This document shows, in pieces, positions 34,460 to 43,929 of a stretch of DNA of 64,000 nt. This DNA is from Lepus europaeus (taxonomy: Eukaryota; Chordata; Mammalia; Lagomorpha; Leporidae): NCBI RefSeq assembly GCF_033115175.1, contig NC_084834.1, forward strand, positions 10,885,294 through 10,949,293, written 5' to 3'. The first letter of the stretch is position 1. Each line of letters opens with the position of its first letter. The position numbers and the translations under genes are program-made. The notes under the pieces are model-generated. The model saw nothing but the letters and a program-made list of their open reading frames with translations. It was not told the DNA's origin and ran no database searches.

Positions 34460-34860
34460 TAACATACAGTAGAATACACAATTTATTCTTCCTTTACCCT
34501 GGCTCCTGAAGGCCCAAGTGCCCCCTGCCTGTGGCCAGGGCTGTCATATGATACGCACAAACATTTCAAGAAGACTCACCAGGCGAGGAGGGACAAACCT
34601 GAGGGTCCTGTTGAATCCACTGCCACTCCTCCAACACCAGCAGCCCGGCCCTTCCTGCAGGTGTTGCTCTTGGCTGCTCATCTTCTTGTTCGAAGGCTTA
34701 GCACCAGTGCTCAGCACATGTTCCAACAAAGAACTCCACGACGCTGGATGCAAAGAAGAGAAAAGGGAAAGAGCAACACTGAGCACCCTTTTTATAAACT
34801 CAGTATTCGACAGCATGCGTCAATTCTGATTGGATTCCTTTCAGGCGCCAACCAATCAGA
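34460..34860 (-). promoter_or_regulatory. CCAAT/TATA promoter-like unit, possible LTR or first exon
   Basis: Read on the minus strand it holds, in order, ATTGG (34,852-34,856) beside a GGCGCC block, CCAAT (34,829-34,833), a TATAAAAA box (34,789-34,796), an ATG at 34,681 opening MSSQEQHLQEGP, a good 5' splice site GTGAGT (34,574-34,579) that leaves 34 in-frame codons, and AATAAA (34,482-34,487). TATA plus a polyadenylation signal about 300 bp apart also fits a solitary retroviral LTR. The protein is not recognised. Transcription is inferred, not shown. Confidence 0.45.
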
Positions 34861-35194
34861 AAACAAAGACCAAGCCCGCACAGGCTTGCACACGGGCTGT
34901 GGCTCCAGGCTTCTCCAGAGCTCCTGCTGTCTGTACCAAGTAGACAGCGAGGCCAGGCTCCAGTGCGATGGGGTCACAGGGCAGTACTTTGCTTCACTTT
35001 TGTCATGGAATTTATTCCACCATTCGATTTAAAATTTGACAGAGTTTTTCTCTTTACATACAGTACATACTCCTCTGATTTTCTCCCTAGAGTGTTCAAA
35101 TAAAGTAAAACTGCTTTTCTATGACTCACGCATTGGGAGTGGTTTTTGTTTTTCAACGACTGGATTACAGAAAGAAAACAAGTAGTCCCAGACG
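34861..35194. other. Sequence upstream of the promoter-like unit
   Basis: A G+C-richer block (34,861-34,980) precedes AT-rich DNA. No repeat or exon recognised. Confidence 0.4.
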
Positions 35195-35270
35195 GGCAGA
35201 TGGAAGACCTCTGGATCTCGATATTCTCTCTCTCTCTCTCTGAATTTCAAATAAATAAGATCTTCAAAAA
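35195..35270 (+). mobile_element. CSINE 3' end fragment
   Basis: Only the last part of a SINE: 'gggcagatggaagacctctg', (CT)n at 35,226-35,241 and 'gaatttcaaataaataagat'. The sequence to its right (35,283-35,395) matches the flank of the SINE that ends near 42,990. Confidence 0.85.
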
Positions 35271-35282
35271 AAATTAAAAATT

Positions 35283-35395
35283 AAGAAAAGGAAGACATAG
35301 CTATAAACAAAATACTACATTGAGGCCAACTACTACAGTTCCTTTAGAATTTCATATTGTATGCATTACATACACCCTATTAACACAGAATTTGA
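35283..35395. repeat. Flank shared with 43,005-43,117
   Basis: Copies share 'aggccaactac', 'tatgcat', 'cctattaacacagaa' and intervening sequence at roughly 75-80% by eye. Both sit just after a sense CSINE tail. This suggests an old duplication of a SINE-containing segment, or an unrecognised repeat family. Confidence 0.65.
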
Positions 35396-35784
35396 AAACA
35401 AATTTAACTCACGCTAAGAAAAGGTGTTGGTACCCATTCTTTCTCTTCTGCCTTACAAACGTTCCATGTGGTATTATCTATGACTTACACATGAGGAAAT
35501 CAATGTAGTCTATTTATTCAGACACTTGGGTACCCACTCGCACAGGGACTTGAGACACCTGTGATCTACAGAGTTCTCCACTGAACACAGGTCTGCTCCC
35601 CAACCTCTGCCCTCCACAGTCTAGCCCTGCATTTAACAGATGGAGCATGTTTGAACTAAATAAACCGTGTCTTCCACAAAGCATGATAGCATACATAAAG
35701 GTAGTGTCTGAGGTCCCTCTTGACATTTTCTACGTGCACGTTATCACGTTGGTACTTTTTCTCTCCTTTCTCAACGTTAGAGAC
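35396..35784. other. Unique sequence, nothing seen
   Basis: No repeat or exon recognised between the shared flank and the L1 fragment. Confidence 0.45.
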
Positions 35785-36700
35785 AAACTGGGAGGAAGTC
35801 AAACTATCCCTATTGGCAGAGGACATGATTCTATACAGAGGAGATCCAAACAACTCCACTAAGAGACTACTGAAACTCAGAGTAGAGTTTGGTAAAGTGG
35901 CAGGATAGAAAATCAACAGCCTTTGTATACACAGACAGAGCCATGGCTGAGAAAGAACTTCTAGGACCAATCCCGTCCACATAGCTACAAAGAAAATACA
36001 GGCTCTTGGAATCAATGTAACCAAGGATGTCCACTATCTGAGAATCACAACAGATTACAGAAAGGAATAGAAGAGGACAAAAAGCAAAAAACCAACTTGA
36101 GAAGCTTCTGCGCTGCAAGAGAAACACGCGGCAAAGCACAGAGGCAACTAACAGAATGGCAGAAATTATCTGCAAAGTATGCAGCTGGTAAAGGATTCAT
36201 TCACTACCAGAGGTTTTCAAGAAACTCAATAACAGCAAAACAAACCACCCACTCAAGAAATGGGCAAAGGACTTCCGCAGGCATAGTTCAAGAAAGGAAA
36301 TCCAAATGGCCAACAAACACATGCAAAAGTGCTCAGGGTCACTAGCCATCAGGGAAATGCCAAGCAATATTACAACAGCCTTGAGGATGTTGGGGGAAAG
36401 GCGGCCTACTCCACTGTTGGTGGGAATGTAAACTGGTATAGCCACTGTGGGAGACAGTATGAGAAGCCTCAGAAACCTCAATATAGATGAACCAGCCATT
36501 CCACCCCGGGGAATATACCCAAGGGAAATGAAATCAACATATGGAAGAGTCATATTTACTGCAGCTCAATTCACAACAGCAAAGATATGCGATCAACCAA
36601 AATGCCACTTTCCTGAAGATGGAAGAAAGAAATTATGGGCTATGTACACCACACATACATATACAGACTGCAGGGGAGAGGAAAGGCCATCATTTTGAAA
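35785..36700 (+). mobile_element. L1 ORF2 fragment, sense, internally deleted
   Basis: Starts near the RT catalytic region ('gaagtcaaactatccctatt', reading LLAEDMILYRGDP, so the A-D-D core is A-E-D) and runs to about 36,086. There it jumps to 'aaccaacttgagaagcttct', losing roughly 1 kb, and continues to the ORF2 C-terminal end. The 3' UTR is missing. Confidence 0.88.
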
Positions 36701-37235
36701 TAGCCCTGCCTGTATGTTCTCCATTTGAGAACAAGGAGACCACTCTACCCTAGAGCCTAATCGACCTTGGGGAAGGGTAATTAGCCAACTCCAGCCCCTG
36801 GAAGTCTTGCTGTCTTACCCAGGGGATAAAAGAGCAAAGAAAAAGGCTAGAAAATTATTGTGAGAGCTACAGGCTAGGGATGTAGGCCAAGGAAACCAAA
36901 TTTTCAATCCTAAGATTAGACATGCTTTCTTCCTCTAATACTTTAGCACATTATCCGGGCTCCAGATCTATACAAGACACAGGTTCTATTTAAGAAGGAA
37001 TTTCTAGGGAAAACCCAAAAAAGAGTGTGAGAGACCAAAATAAAGGCACAAAAGGAAAATGAAACCTCTGATACCTACAGCAAAGCAAACATTAAGTAGC
37101 CTAACTCCCACACAGAGGAACATAAACCTCACACTAAGAGACCTGCTTACTTTGCTTTCTGTTACCTGATACATTATGCCCAGCTTTCAGGAAAAAAAAA
37201 AGCTAAAGCAAGAAAAATGCATAGTCTGAAGAGAC
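36701..37235. other. Probable old L1 5' sequence, weakly supported
   Basis: No clear feature. It is followed without a visible break by ancient L1 ORF1 sequence in the sense direction, so it may be the 5' UTR of that old element. Confidence 0.3.
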
Positions 37236-37239
37236 AAAG

Positions 37240-37745
37240 CAAGCATCAAAACCAGGCCCTAACATGGCAAAGATTCTGGAGCCGACTGACTGGGTTATTA
37301 AAACAACTGTAATAGAAAAATTGGATGAAATACAGGACCACGTGAATAATGCAAACAGATAGATGGAAACTCTCAAAGAATCAAAAGGGACCACCAGATC
37401 AAAACAACCACGGAGAAAGAAACAAAGAATGTCTTTCAGGGGCTCATTATCAGACTAGGCACTAGAGAGAAGACAATCCGTGAGCTGGGTATGTATCAAT
37501 AAAAACTTCCTAAACTAAAATCCAAAGAAAGAAATGGGGAAAACGCTAGTGGAACGCCTAAGATTATGGGACAATTACAAGGGTATGACACACACAAAGC
37601 AGGAATACTAGAAGGAAGGAAGGGAGGAAGGGGGGAAGGGAGGAAGGAAGTAAGGGAGGAAGGGAGGAGGCAAGGAAGAAAGCAAGGAACAGGGGCAATA
37701 TTGGAAGTAATGATGGCTGAAAACGTTCCAAAAGCTGAAGTTAAA
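37240..37745 (+). mobile_element. Ancient L1/HAL1-type 5' (ORF1) fragment, sense
   Basis: Blocks typical of old mammalian L1 or HAL1 ORF1 in order: 'gggttattaaaacaactgta', 'gcaaacagatagatggaaac', 'gaatgtctttcaggggctca', 'tgggacaattacaagggtat' and 'agtaatgatggctgaaaacg'. Interrupted by a GGAA-rich tract. Family assignment is from memory. Confidence 0.7.
37611..37688. repeat. GGAA/GGGA-rich polypurine microsatellite
   Basis: About 78 bp of G and A arranged as imperfect GGAA and GGGAGGAA units, with one interrupting T and C near the right end. It lies inside the old L1 ORF1 sequence. Confidence 0.9.
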
Positions 37746-37760
37746 AACGATAGAGGTTGA

Positions 37761-38097
37761 GGGGCTGGCGCTGTGGCGTAGCAGATACAGCCGCCACCTG
37801 CAGCATCGACATCCCATATGGGTGCCGGTTCAAATCCCATATGCCCCACTTCCGATCCAGCTCTCTACTGTGGCCTGGGAAAGCAGCAGAAGATGGCCCA
37901 AGTCCTTGGACCCATGCACCCACATGGGAGACCCAGAAGATCCTGGCTCCTGCCTTTGATTTGGCGCAGCTCTGACCATTGTGGCCATCTGGGGAATGAA
38001 CCAGCAGATGGAAGACCTCTCTGTCTGCCTCTGCCTCTCTGTAATTCTGCCTTTCAAATACATACATACATACATACATACATACATAAAACTTTTA
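37761..38097 (+). mobile_element. CSINE, sense, with CATA tail
   Basis: Near-consensus CSINE ('ggggctggcgctgtggcgta', 'cacttccgatccagctctct'). The usual AAAT tail has become a (CATA)n microsatellite at 38,058-38,088. A second SINE follows within 20 bp. Confidence 0.94.
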
Positions 38098-38113
38098 AAA
38101 AAGGTTGAATATC

Positions 38114-38452
38114 GGTCGGCGCCGTGGCTCAACAGGTTAATCCTCCGCCTTGCGGCGCCGGCACACCAGGTTCTAGTCTAGGTCGGGGCACCGATCCTGT
38201 CCCGGTTGCCCCTCTTCCAGGCCAGCTCTCTGCTGTGGCCAGGGAGTGCAGTGGAGGATGGCCCAAGTGCTTGGGTCCTCCACCCGCGTGGGAGACCAGG
38301 AGAAGCACCTGGCTCCTGCCATGGGAACAGCGCGGTGCGCCGGCCATTGGAGGGTGAACCAACGGCAAAGGAAGACCTTTCTCTCTGTCTCTCTCTCTCA
38401 CTATCCACTCTGCCTGTCAAAAATAAAATAAATAAATAAATAAATAAATAAA
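38114..38452 (+). mobile_element. CSINE, sense, inserted at the tail of another SINE
   Basis: Near-consensus CSINE with an (AAAT)n tail at 38,420-38,452. The TSD tttttaaaaaaggttgaatatc-like sequence lies at about 38,094-38,113 and 38,455-38,475, so it entered the A-rich tail of the preceding SINE. Confidence 0.95.
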
Positions 38453-38504
38453 ATTTTTAAAAAAGGTTGAATATCACTGGTAGAAAATGTTTGGTGATAG
38501 AAAT

Positions 38505-39672
38505 ATCTCAGATGAGATGCAATGACTTGATCAGCCCTTGTCCTGACTGTCCAGGGACAACGTACTACTTTATTCCTTTTAGTATTTGTCTTTTTCTACT
38601 TATTACCATTGGTTGAACTCTTTAATTTACACACAATTATTCTTAGGTGTTTAAATTTAACTGAAAAGTGATCCCTGCTAAATATAACAGTGGGAGTAAG
38701 AGAGGGAGGAGATGTACAGTTCGGCACATGCTCACCCAGACTTGCCCTTAATGGTAGAGCTAGAAACGTTCCAGGGGATTCCAATTCAATCCCATCAATG
38801 TGGCATGTACCAATGCCATCTTACTAGTCTAAAGGGATCAGTTTCAGTACATAATTAATCATGAGAGGATTAAATGTCAAAAAGATCACATAAACAAGTC
38901 TACTGTCTGCTTCTACTAACTGATAGAATTAAAAAGGAGAAAACAATCCAACATGGTAAGCAGGCTACACAGCAGACTCATAGAATGGCCAAAGCCCAAA
39001 ACAGCACTCTGGCCTCTGAATCAGCCCCTAAGGCATTTGGATCTGGCTAAAAAGCCCATGAGAGTATTTCAGGCATGGGAAGTCAAGACACTCTGGCAAA
39101 AGAAAAAAGTGACCTAAATTTAAGAATGCTGTGAGTGAGACCCCAGAGGAAAGAACAGGCCAGCAAAGAAGGAGGTACTTTTCTCTGAAGGGAGGAGAGA
39201 ACTTCCACTTTGACTATGGCCTTGTCTAAATAAGATCGGAGTTGGTGAACTCCAGATGAACTTTCATAGCCTTGGCAGCTCATGACAAGAGCCTCTGGTG
39301 ATTACTGAGGTCATCACTAAGAGTGACAATTGTTAAATCAACAACAGGAGTCACTGGGCACTTACTCCCCATGTAGCATCTCTGTCCTTAATGTGTTGCA
39401 CTCTGTGAATTAATAGTAAAACTACTACTCCAACAGTACTCTATACTTTCTGTGTCTGTGTGGGTGCAGTCTGCTGGAATCTTTCCTTAGTATATACTAA
39501 TTTGATCTTCTGAACATAAAGAGAACTGAAAATGAATCTTGATGAAGAATGGATGGGAGAGGGAGTGGGGGATGGGATGGTTGTGGGTGGGATGGATGTT
39601 ACTGGGGGAAAAGCTGCTATAATCCAAACGTTGTACTTTAGAAATGTATATTTATTAAATAAAAGTTGAAAA
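38505..39672 (+). mobile_element. L1 3' UTR, sense, 5'-truncated
   Basis: Nearly the whole L1 3' UTR: 'gcaatgacttgatcagccct', 'gtttaaatttaactgaaaag', G-rich tract at 39,545-39,606, then 'atttattaaataaaagttga' and A residues. No ORF2 is attached. Confidence 0.93.
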
Positions 39673-39675
39673 AAT

Positions 39676-40365
39676 ACTCCTGTTGCTGACTTAACAATTT
39701 GACACTCTTGTTTATGGCGTCAGTAATCTCCCTAGGCTCTAGTCATGAGTTGCCAAGGCCATGGAAGCTTTTAGAGTTCGCTGACTTTGATCTCATTCCG
39801 ATAGGGTCACAGTCAAAGTGGAAGTTCTCTCCTCCCTTCAGAGAAAGGCACCTCCTTCTTTGATGGCCCCGTTCTTTCCACTGGGATCTCACTCGCAGAC
39901 ATCTTTCATTTAGGTCTTCTTCTTTTTTTTCTTTTCCATGGTATCTTGGCTTTCCATGCCTACAATACTCTCATGAGCTCTTCAGCCAGATCCGAATGCC
40001 TTAAGGGCTGATTCTGAGGCCAGAGTGTTGTTTAGGACATCTGCCATTCTATGAGTCTGCTGTGTATCCCGCTTCCTATGTTGGATCATTCTCTCCCTTT
40101 TTGATTCTATCAGTTAGTATTAGCAGACACTTGTCTTGTTTGTGTGATCCCTTTGACTCTTAGACCTATCAGAGCCATCAATTGTGAACTGAAATTGATC
40201 ACTTGGACTAGTGAGATGGCATTGGTACATACCACCTTGATGGGATTGTATTGGAATCCCCTGGCACATTTCTAACTTCACCATTTGGGGCAAGTCCGAT
40301 TGAGCATGTCCCAAATTGTACATCTCCTCCCTCTCTTTTTCCACTCTGATATTTAACAGGGATCA
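39676..40365 (-). mobile_element. L1 3' UTR, antisense, inverted against its neighbour
   Basis: Reversed L1 3' UTR from 'actcctgttgctgacttaac' to 'tatttaacagggatcagt'. It lacks the terminal G-rich part and begins 3 bp after the A tail of the sense copy, so the two form a long inverted repeat. Confidence 0.92.
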
Positions 40366-40695
40366 GTATCTGTGTATGTTGGTACAGTAGAGCATATGTG
40401 TAGTTTCTCAAATGGTAGCATCAACAGGAATAGAACAAAATTTTTCAAGTTAAAATAGAAGTCAAAAGATCTTTTAAAAAAGAAAAAGCAGAATAAATGT
40501 ATTTAAAACTATTTTGGAAAATAACAAAACAAGTATTCAAAATCAATCCTATGAATACCCCTTTTTATGCCAGCTTATCAACAGAGGACGTATATGCTCA
40601 TATAATCATAGACTCAACTAAGAGGTGATCCTTAACACTTTATAAGCATTTACCCACCTACTTAAAAACTTTTCATAACAAAATAAATAGCTTTC
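40366..40695. other. AT-rich unique sequence
   Basis: No repeat or exon recognised. Confidence 0.5.
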
Positions 40696-40696
40696 G

Positions 40697-40994
40697 GGGC
40701 CGCTGTTGTGGGTCGGTGGGTTAATCCTCTGCCTGCAGAGCCTGCATCCCATGTGGGCGCCGGTTCTAGTCCCAGCTGCTCCTCTTCCGATCCAGCTCTC
40801 TGCTATGGCCTGGGAAAGCAGGGGAAGATGGCTCAAGTCCTTGGGCCCCTGCAGTCGTGCAGGAGACAGGAAGAAGCTCCTGGCTCCTGGCTTCGGATCG
40901 GCACAGCTCCAGCCGCTGCGGCCATTTGGGGAGTGAACCAGAGGACGGAAGACCTTTCTCTCTGTCTCTCCCTCTCACTGTCTGTAACTCTGCC
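40697..40994 (+). mobile_element. CSINE, sense
   Basis: Head 'ggggccgctgttgtgggtcg', body 'cttccgatccagctctctgc' and CT-rich part ending 'ctgtaactctgcc', without a long A tail. Confidence 0.92.
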
Positions 40995-41039
40995 ATCAGT
41001 GCCACCTATAAACTTTCTCCACTTCTCTCCATTTTCAGC

Positions 41040-41264
41040 ATGAGCAGATGTGAGCTAAGCAGATTTGAAGCCAGGAGCCTGCAGCTTCCTCCAGGATTCC
41101 CAAACAGTTGCAGGGGACCAAAGACTTGGGCACTCTTCTACTGCTGGGCCGGGCCACAGCAGAGCTGGAACGGAAGTGGAGGTGCTGGGACTCGAACCAC
41201 CACCCAAATGGGATGCTGGTACTGCAGGCAGCAGCTTCATCCACTATGCCATGGCTCGGCCCGC
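41040..41264 (-). mobile_element. Lagomorph SINE, antisense
   Basis: Reversed SINE body: 'gcagatttgaagccaggagc', 'aaagacttgggcactcttct' and 'ggatgctggtactgcaggca', ending in the reversed head 'ccatggctcggccc'. It probably entered the 5' part of the next, sense SINE. Confidence 0.8.
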
Positions 41265-41267
41265 CCC

Positions 41268-41525
41268 CACCCCAAATGCCCAGGTTGTTCCACTCGTGAT
41301 CCAGCTGGCTGCTAATAAGCCTAGGAAAGCAGAGCAAGAGGCCCAAGGACTTGGGCACCCGAACCCACACTGGAGTCCTGGATAAAGTACCTGGCTTCTG
41401 CTTCAGCCTGGCCCAGCCCCAGGACATCGTAGCCACCTGGGGTGTGAACCCACACACTGAATCTCTCTCTGCCACTGCCTCGACTGTAACTGCCTTTCAA
41501 ACCAATCTTTGACAAGAAAAAAAAA
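41268..41525 (+). mobile_element. Older lagomorph SINE, sense
   Basis: Sense SINE body 'ccactcgtgatccagctggc', 'gaggcccaaggacttgggca', 'gtagccacctggggtgtgaa', then 'ctgcctttcaaaccaatctt' and an A tail at 41,516-41,525. Confidence 0.8.
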
Positions 41526-42100
41526 TCTAGTACTTACCATGAGGTGTCAGAACCTTGGACAGGCTGCAACAGAGCACAGAGGGATTCTTGGAGTTTCTCT
41601 AAGCTTCTGCTTTCTAGTCCTTGTGTGCGGTCTGTGAAAATTCACCGGATTACATGCAAGTTAATTTGCGTGCCCCAGGCCAGTTTTCCCGCACACACAT
41701 TACAGTTCAGAACAACCCATGGAAGAGAGGCCGGGAGTCAAGGCCGCTTCTCACAGACGCGGACAAGACTGCTTGCGGCCAGGGCCAGGAAACCCCCAAA
41801 ACGGAACCCGGGCCATGGGAAAAGTCCTTCCTCTCCCAATCCCCACCTCTACCCACACTCCGGCACTCCTGTCACACTTGCCCTCCCTTTATGCTGCCCC
41901 ACACACCGTTCTTCCCCTTCCTTCCATGCCACCTCACCTTCACGCCACCTTTTCCTTCTCCCCCCTTCCTCTCTCCTCCCGAATTTCCCTTGGCCACCTC
42001 TCTTCTCCTCCTCTCCCCTCCAGCCCTCACATGCACACCCCTTGCCCGCTATCTGCACCCCAGGCCCCACCTACCCCGTGACAGGAAGGCCATCGCGCCC
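41526..42100. other. C-rich region beside module B; candidate minus splice sites
   Basis: Contains a long CT-rich block (41,820-42,070). At 41,527-41,541 the minus strand reads CATG followed by GTAAGTACTA, a strong 5' splice site, preceded by a usable acceptor (CTCTGTTGCAG), which would give an exon of about 26 bp. The 205- and 246-codon plus-strand frames here are proline-rich products of the C-rich DNA with no known domain, and I do not call them genes. Confidence 0.4.
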
Positions 42101-42470
42101 AACTCACCAAAGAACGAGCCCTTCTGCTCCTCTGGAACAGCAACTGAGTCCCGAGGGGTAGTCTTCCGGAAGCTGCCGAAGAAGAAGAGGACCACGCCTA
42201 CCAATGTCCACAAGTGCCAGGGAACTGCCGCAGCCGTCTCGGGCGGCAGCCTCTCTGATTCAGGCCTGACCCCGGGGACGCTGGGTCTCCCTCAGGCTCC
42301 GCCAGCAGCATCGAGGACGGCTCTTCAAGGCTTGAACAGGCTTTTGGGCAGGAACAGATGAGGCGCAGACTTCCATCTGAGGATGGCTGAGCAGGAGATG
42401 AGTACAATGAGTACAATTCCTGGTTACAGCACAGCGCGCAAATTCACTCCCCACAGGCAGCCACTATGGT
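42101..42470 (-). pseudogene. Module B: decayed paralogue of the CpG-island exon
   Basis: Diverged copy of module C (43,921-44,260). Shared blocks in order are a GTGAGT donor on the minus strand (42,102-42,107), 'gcagcctctctga', 'gaggacggctc' and 'ctccccac.ggc.gcc'. The frame aligned with C (minus strand) reads ...ERLPPETAAAVPWHLW and then a hydrophobic LVGVVLFFFGSF before the donor, but a stop lies upstream. CpGs are fewer than in C. It looks like a decayed exon/promoter copy; the parent gene is not recognised. Confidence 0.5.
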
Positions 42471-42559
42471 GCCTGGGTTCGCATCTGCACGCAGCTCCGT
42501 TCAGTGTGGGGCGCCCAAGACCCAATTCCAGTCCCCCTACTCCAGGTTGGGACCCAGGG

Positions 42560-42990
42560 AGGCAGCAGCCGCTGATGGCCCAGGTACTAGGACCCTGCCT
42601 CCTTCCCTGCTGGGAGTCCTTAATGGAGTTCTTGCCTCCTGGCTTCTGCCTGGCCCGGCGCTGGCTTTTGAAGCGGCTTGGGGAGAGAAGCAGTGCATGG
42701 GGCATCGCAAGCACTCTTGCTCTCTCTCAGCGATCACCCATCTGCTGGTTCTCCCCCCTCCCAGGTGGCTACAAAGGCCAGGGCTAAGACAGGCTGAAAC
42801 AGAAGCCAGGGGCTGTATCCCGTGCTCCATTCTGAAAACCTGCCAGCGTGCCCCGGCTACTGAATACTAGATCCTAATCTGCTCAGCTCCCGTCATTGCG
42901 CCAATTTGGGGAGGATCAGCAGATGTAAGACTTACTTTCTCTTTCGATCTCTCTCTCTCTCTGCATGTAACTCTGAATTTCAAATACACA
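42560..42990 (+). mobile_element. Composite SINE in module B
   Basis: Sense SINE (from 'gatggcccaggtactaggac', ending (CT)n and 'gaatttcaaatacacaaata') carrying an antisense old-SINE piece at about 42,735-42,830 ('atctgctggttctccccc'). The same arrangement recurs in module C near 44,350-44,600, so the SINEs predate the duplication. Confidence 0.8.
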
Positions 42991-43004
42991 AATAAGAACA
43001 TTAT

Positions 43005-43117
43005 TAAAAAAAAAAGCAACACATAACTATAAATAAAACACTACATCAAGGCCAACTACCAGAGTTTATATCGAACTTGATACTATATGCATCACCTAGC
43101 CTATTAACACAGAACTC
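43005..43117. repeat. Flank shared with 35,283-35,395
   Basis: Partner of the copy at 35.3 kb, again directly after a CSINE tail. The match ends at 'cctattaacacagaa'. Confidence 0.65.
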
Positions 43118-43545
43118 CGGTGTGAAGGAGAGTTAAAATCCATGATTTGCAAACCCTTCCTAAAAGGAGATGAAGGGGAAAAATCTTCCATCTTATCCCA
43201 TTGGACCAACGTTTTTCCAACATCCACAACAAACACATCATCAAGAAAAGGCACATACGTATCTGTCATGACTGCGGTGTCACTTTCCTCAACAAAATAT
43301 TACCAAACGCGCTCCAGAAGCACAACCAAAGCTTAGCACACTGGGCGCAACGGAGCGGTACTCCGGGAATGCAAGAATGGCTACCATACACAATCAATAT
43401 ATCACAGAACAGAACATACATGGGGAAAGCCCACAAAGTATCCCTATTGACACAGAAAACCTAGTTCACAAAAACTCCCACTACTTTGGCGATATAAAAA
43501 AAAAAAAAAAAGAAAGAAAGAAAGAAAAAAAGAAAAAGAAATCAT
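43118..43545 (+). other. Unassigned segment ending in a poly-purine run
   Basis: An open frame at 43,201-43,464 includes ICHDCGVTF, which looks like the start of a C2H2 zinc finger, but the spacing to the following H (KHN) is 15 rather than 12 residues and no second finger follows. It ends at an A/GAAA-rich run (43,497-43,542) that could be a retrocopy tail. Origin undecided. Confidence 0.3.
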
Positions 43546-43929
43546 CAAATCAGGAACAGAAGGTAAACCTCGGCCTGACAATGGCCTCTCACTGAAAACC
43601 CACAGAAGGCTAACATCACACCAAATGCCAGTTAGCCAGAAACTGTCCTCCTAGACCAGGAAACAGATGAGCGTTTTCGCTCTGATTCCTCCCCGTCAAC
43701 AGGCTCGGGGGTCTAGAGCAGGGCGGCCGGCCATCCCAACGCAAACAGGAGTGCAGGGCCGCTCCGGCAGGAGACGGAGCCACCTCTGCTCTCGCACAGC
43801 TGCTCGCACAGACCGACCATCTGCACACCAAGACCGCGACTCCACCCGCGCCTTCGGGACCCGAGAGCAACGGGCACGCTGGCAGGGAAGACTCCCAGCG
43901 GGAAACCCCAGCAGCCCCGCATCACTCAC
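43546..43929. other. Left shoulder of CpG island C
   Basis: G+C and CpG density rise from about 43,670. On the minus strand this is intron sequence downstream of the module C donor. No repeat recognised. Confidence 0.4.

Noticed and set aside
34518-35032. Plus-strand frames of 103 and 123 codons
   Set aside because: They run opposite to the promoter-like signals, have no domain and overlap each other in different registers.
38505-40365. A third twin-primed L1
   Set aside because: The order is sense 3' end first, then antisense, the reverse of twin priming; two separate insertions are more likely.
41544-42361. Overlapping plus-strand frames of 205 and 246 codons
   Set aside because: Two overlapping registers are open at once in a C-rich, CT-rich stretch; the products are proline/serine-rich with no domain, and strong splice signals lie on the opposite strand.
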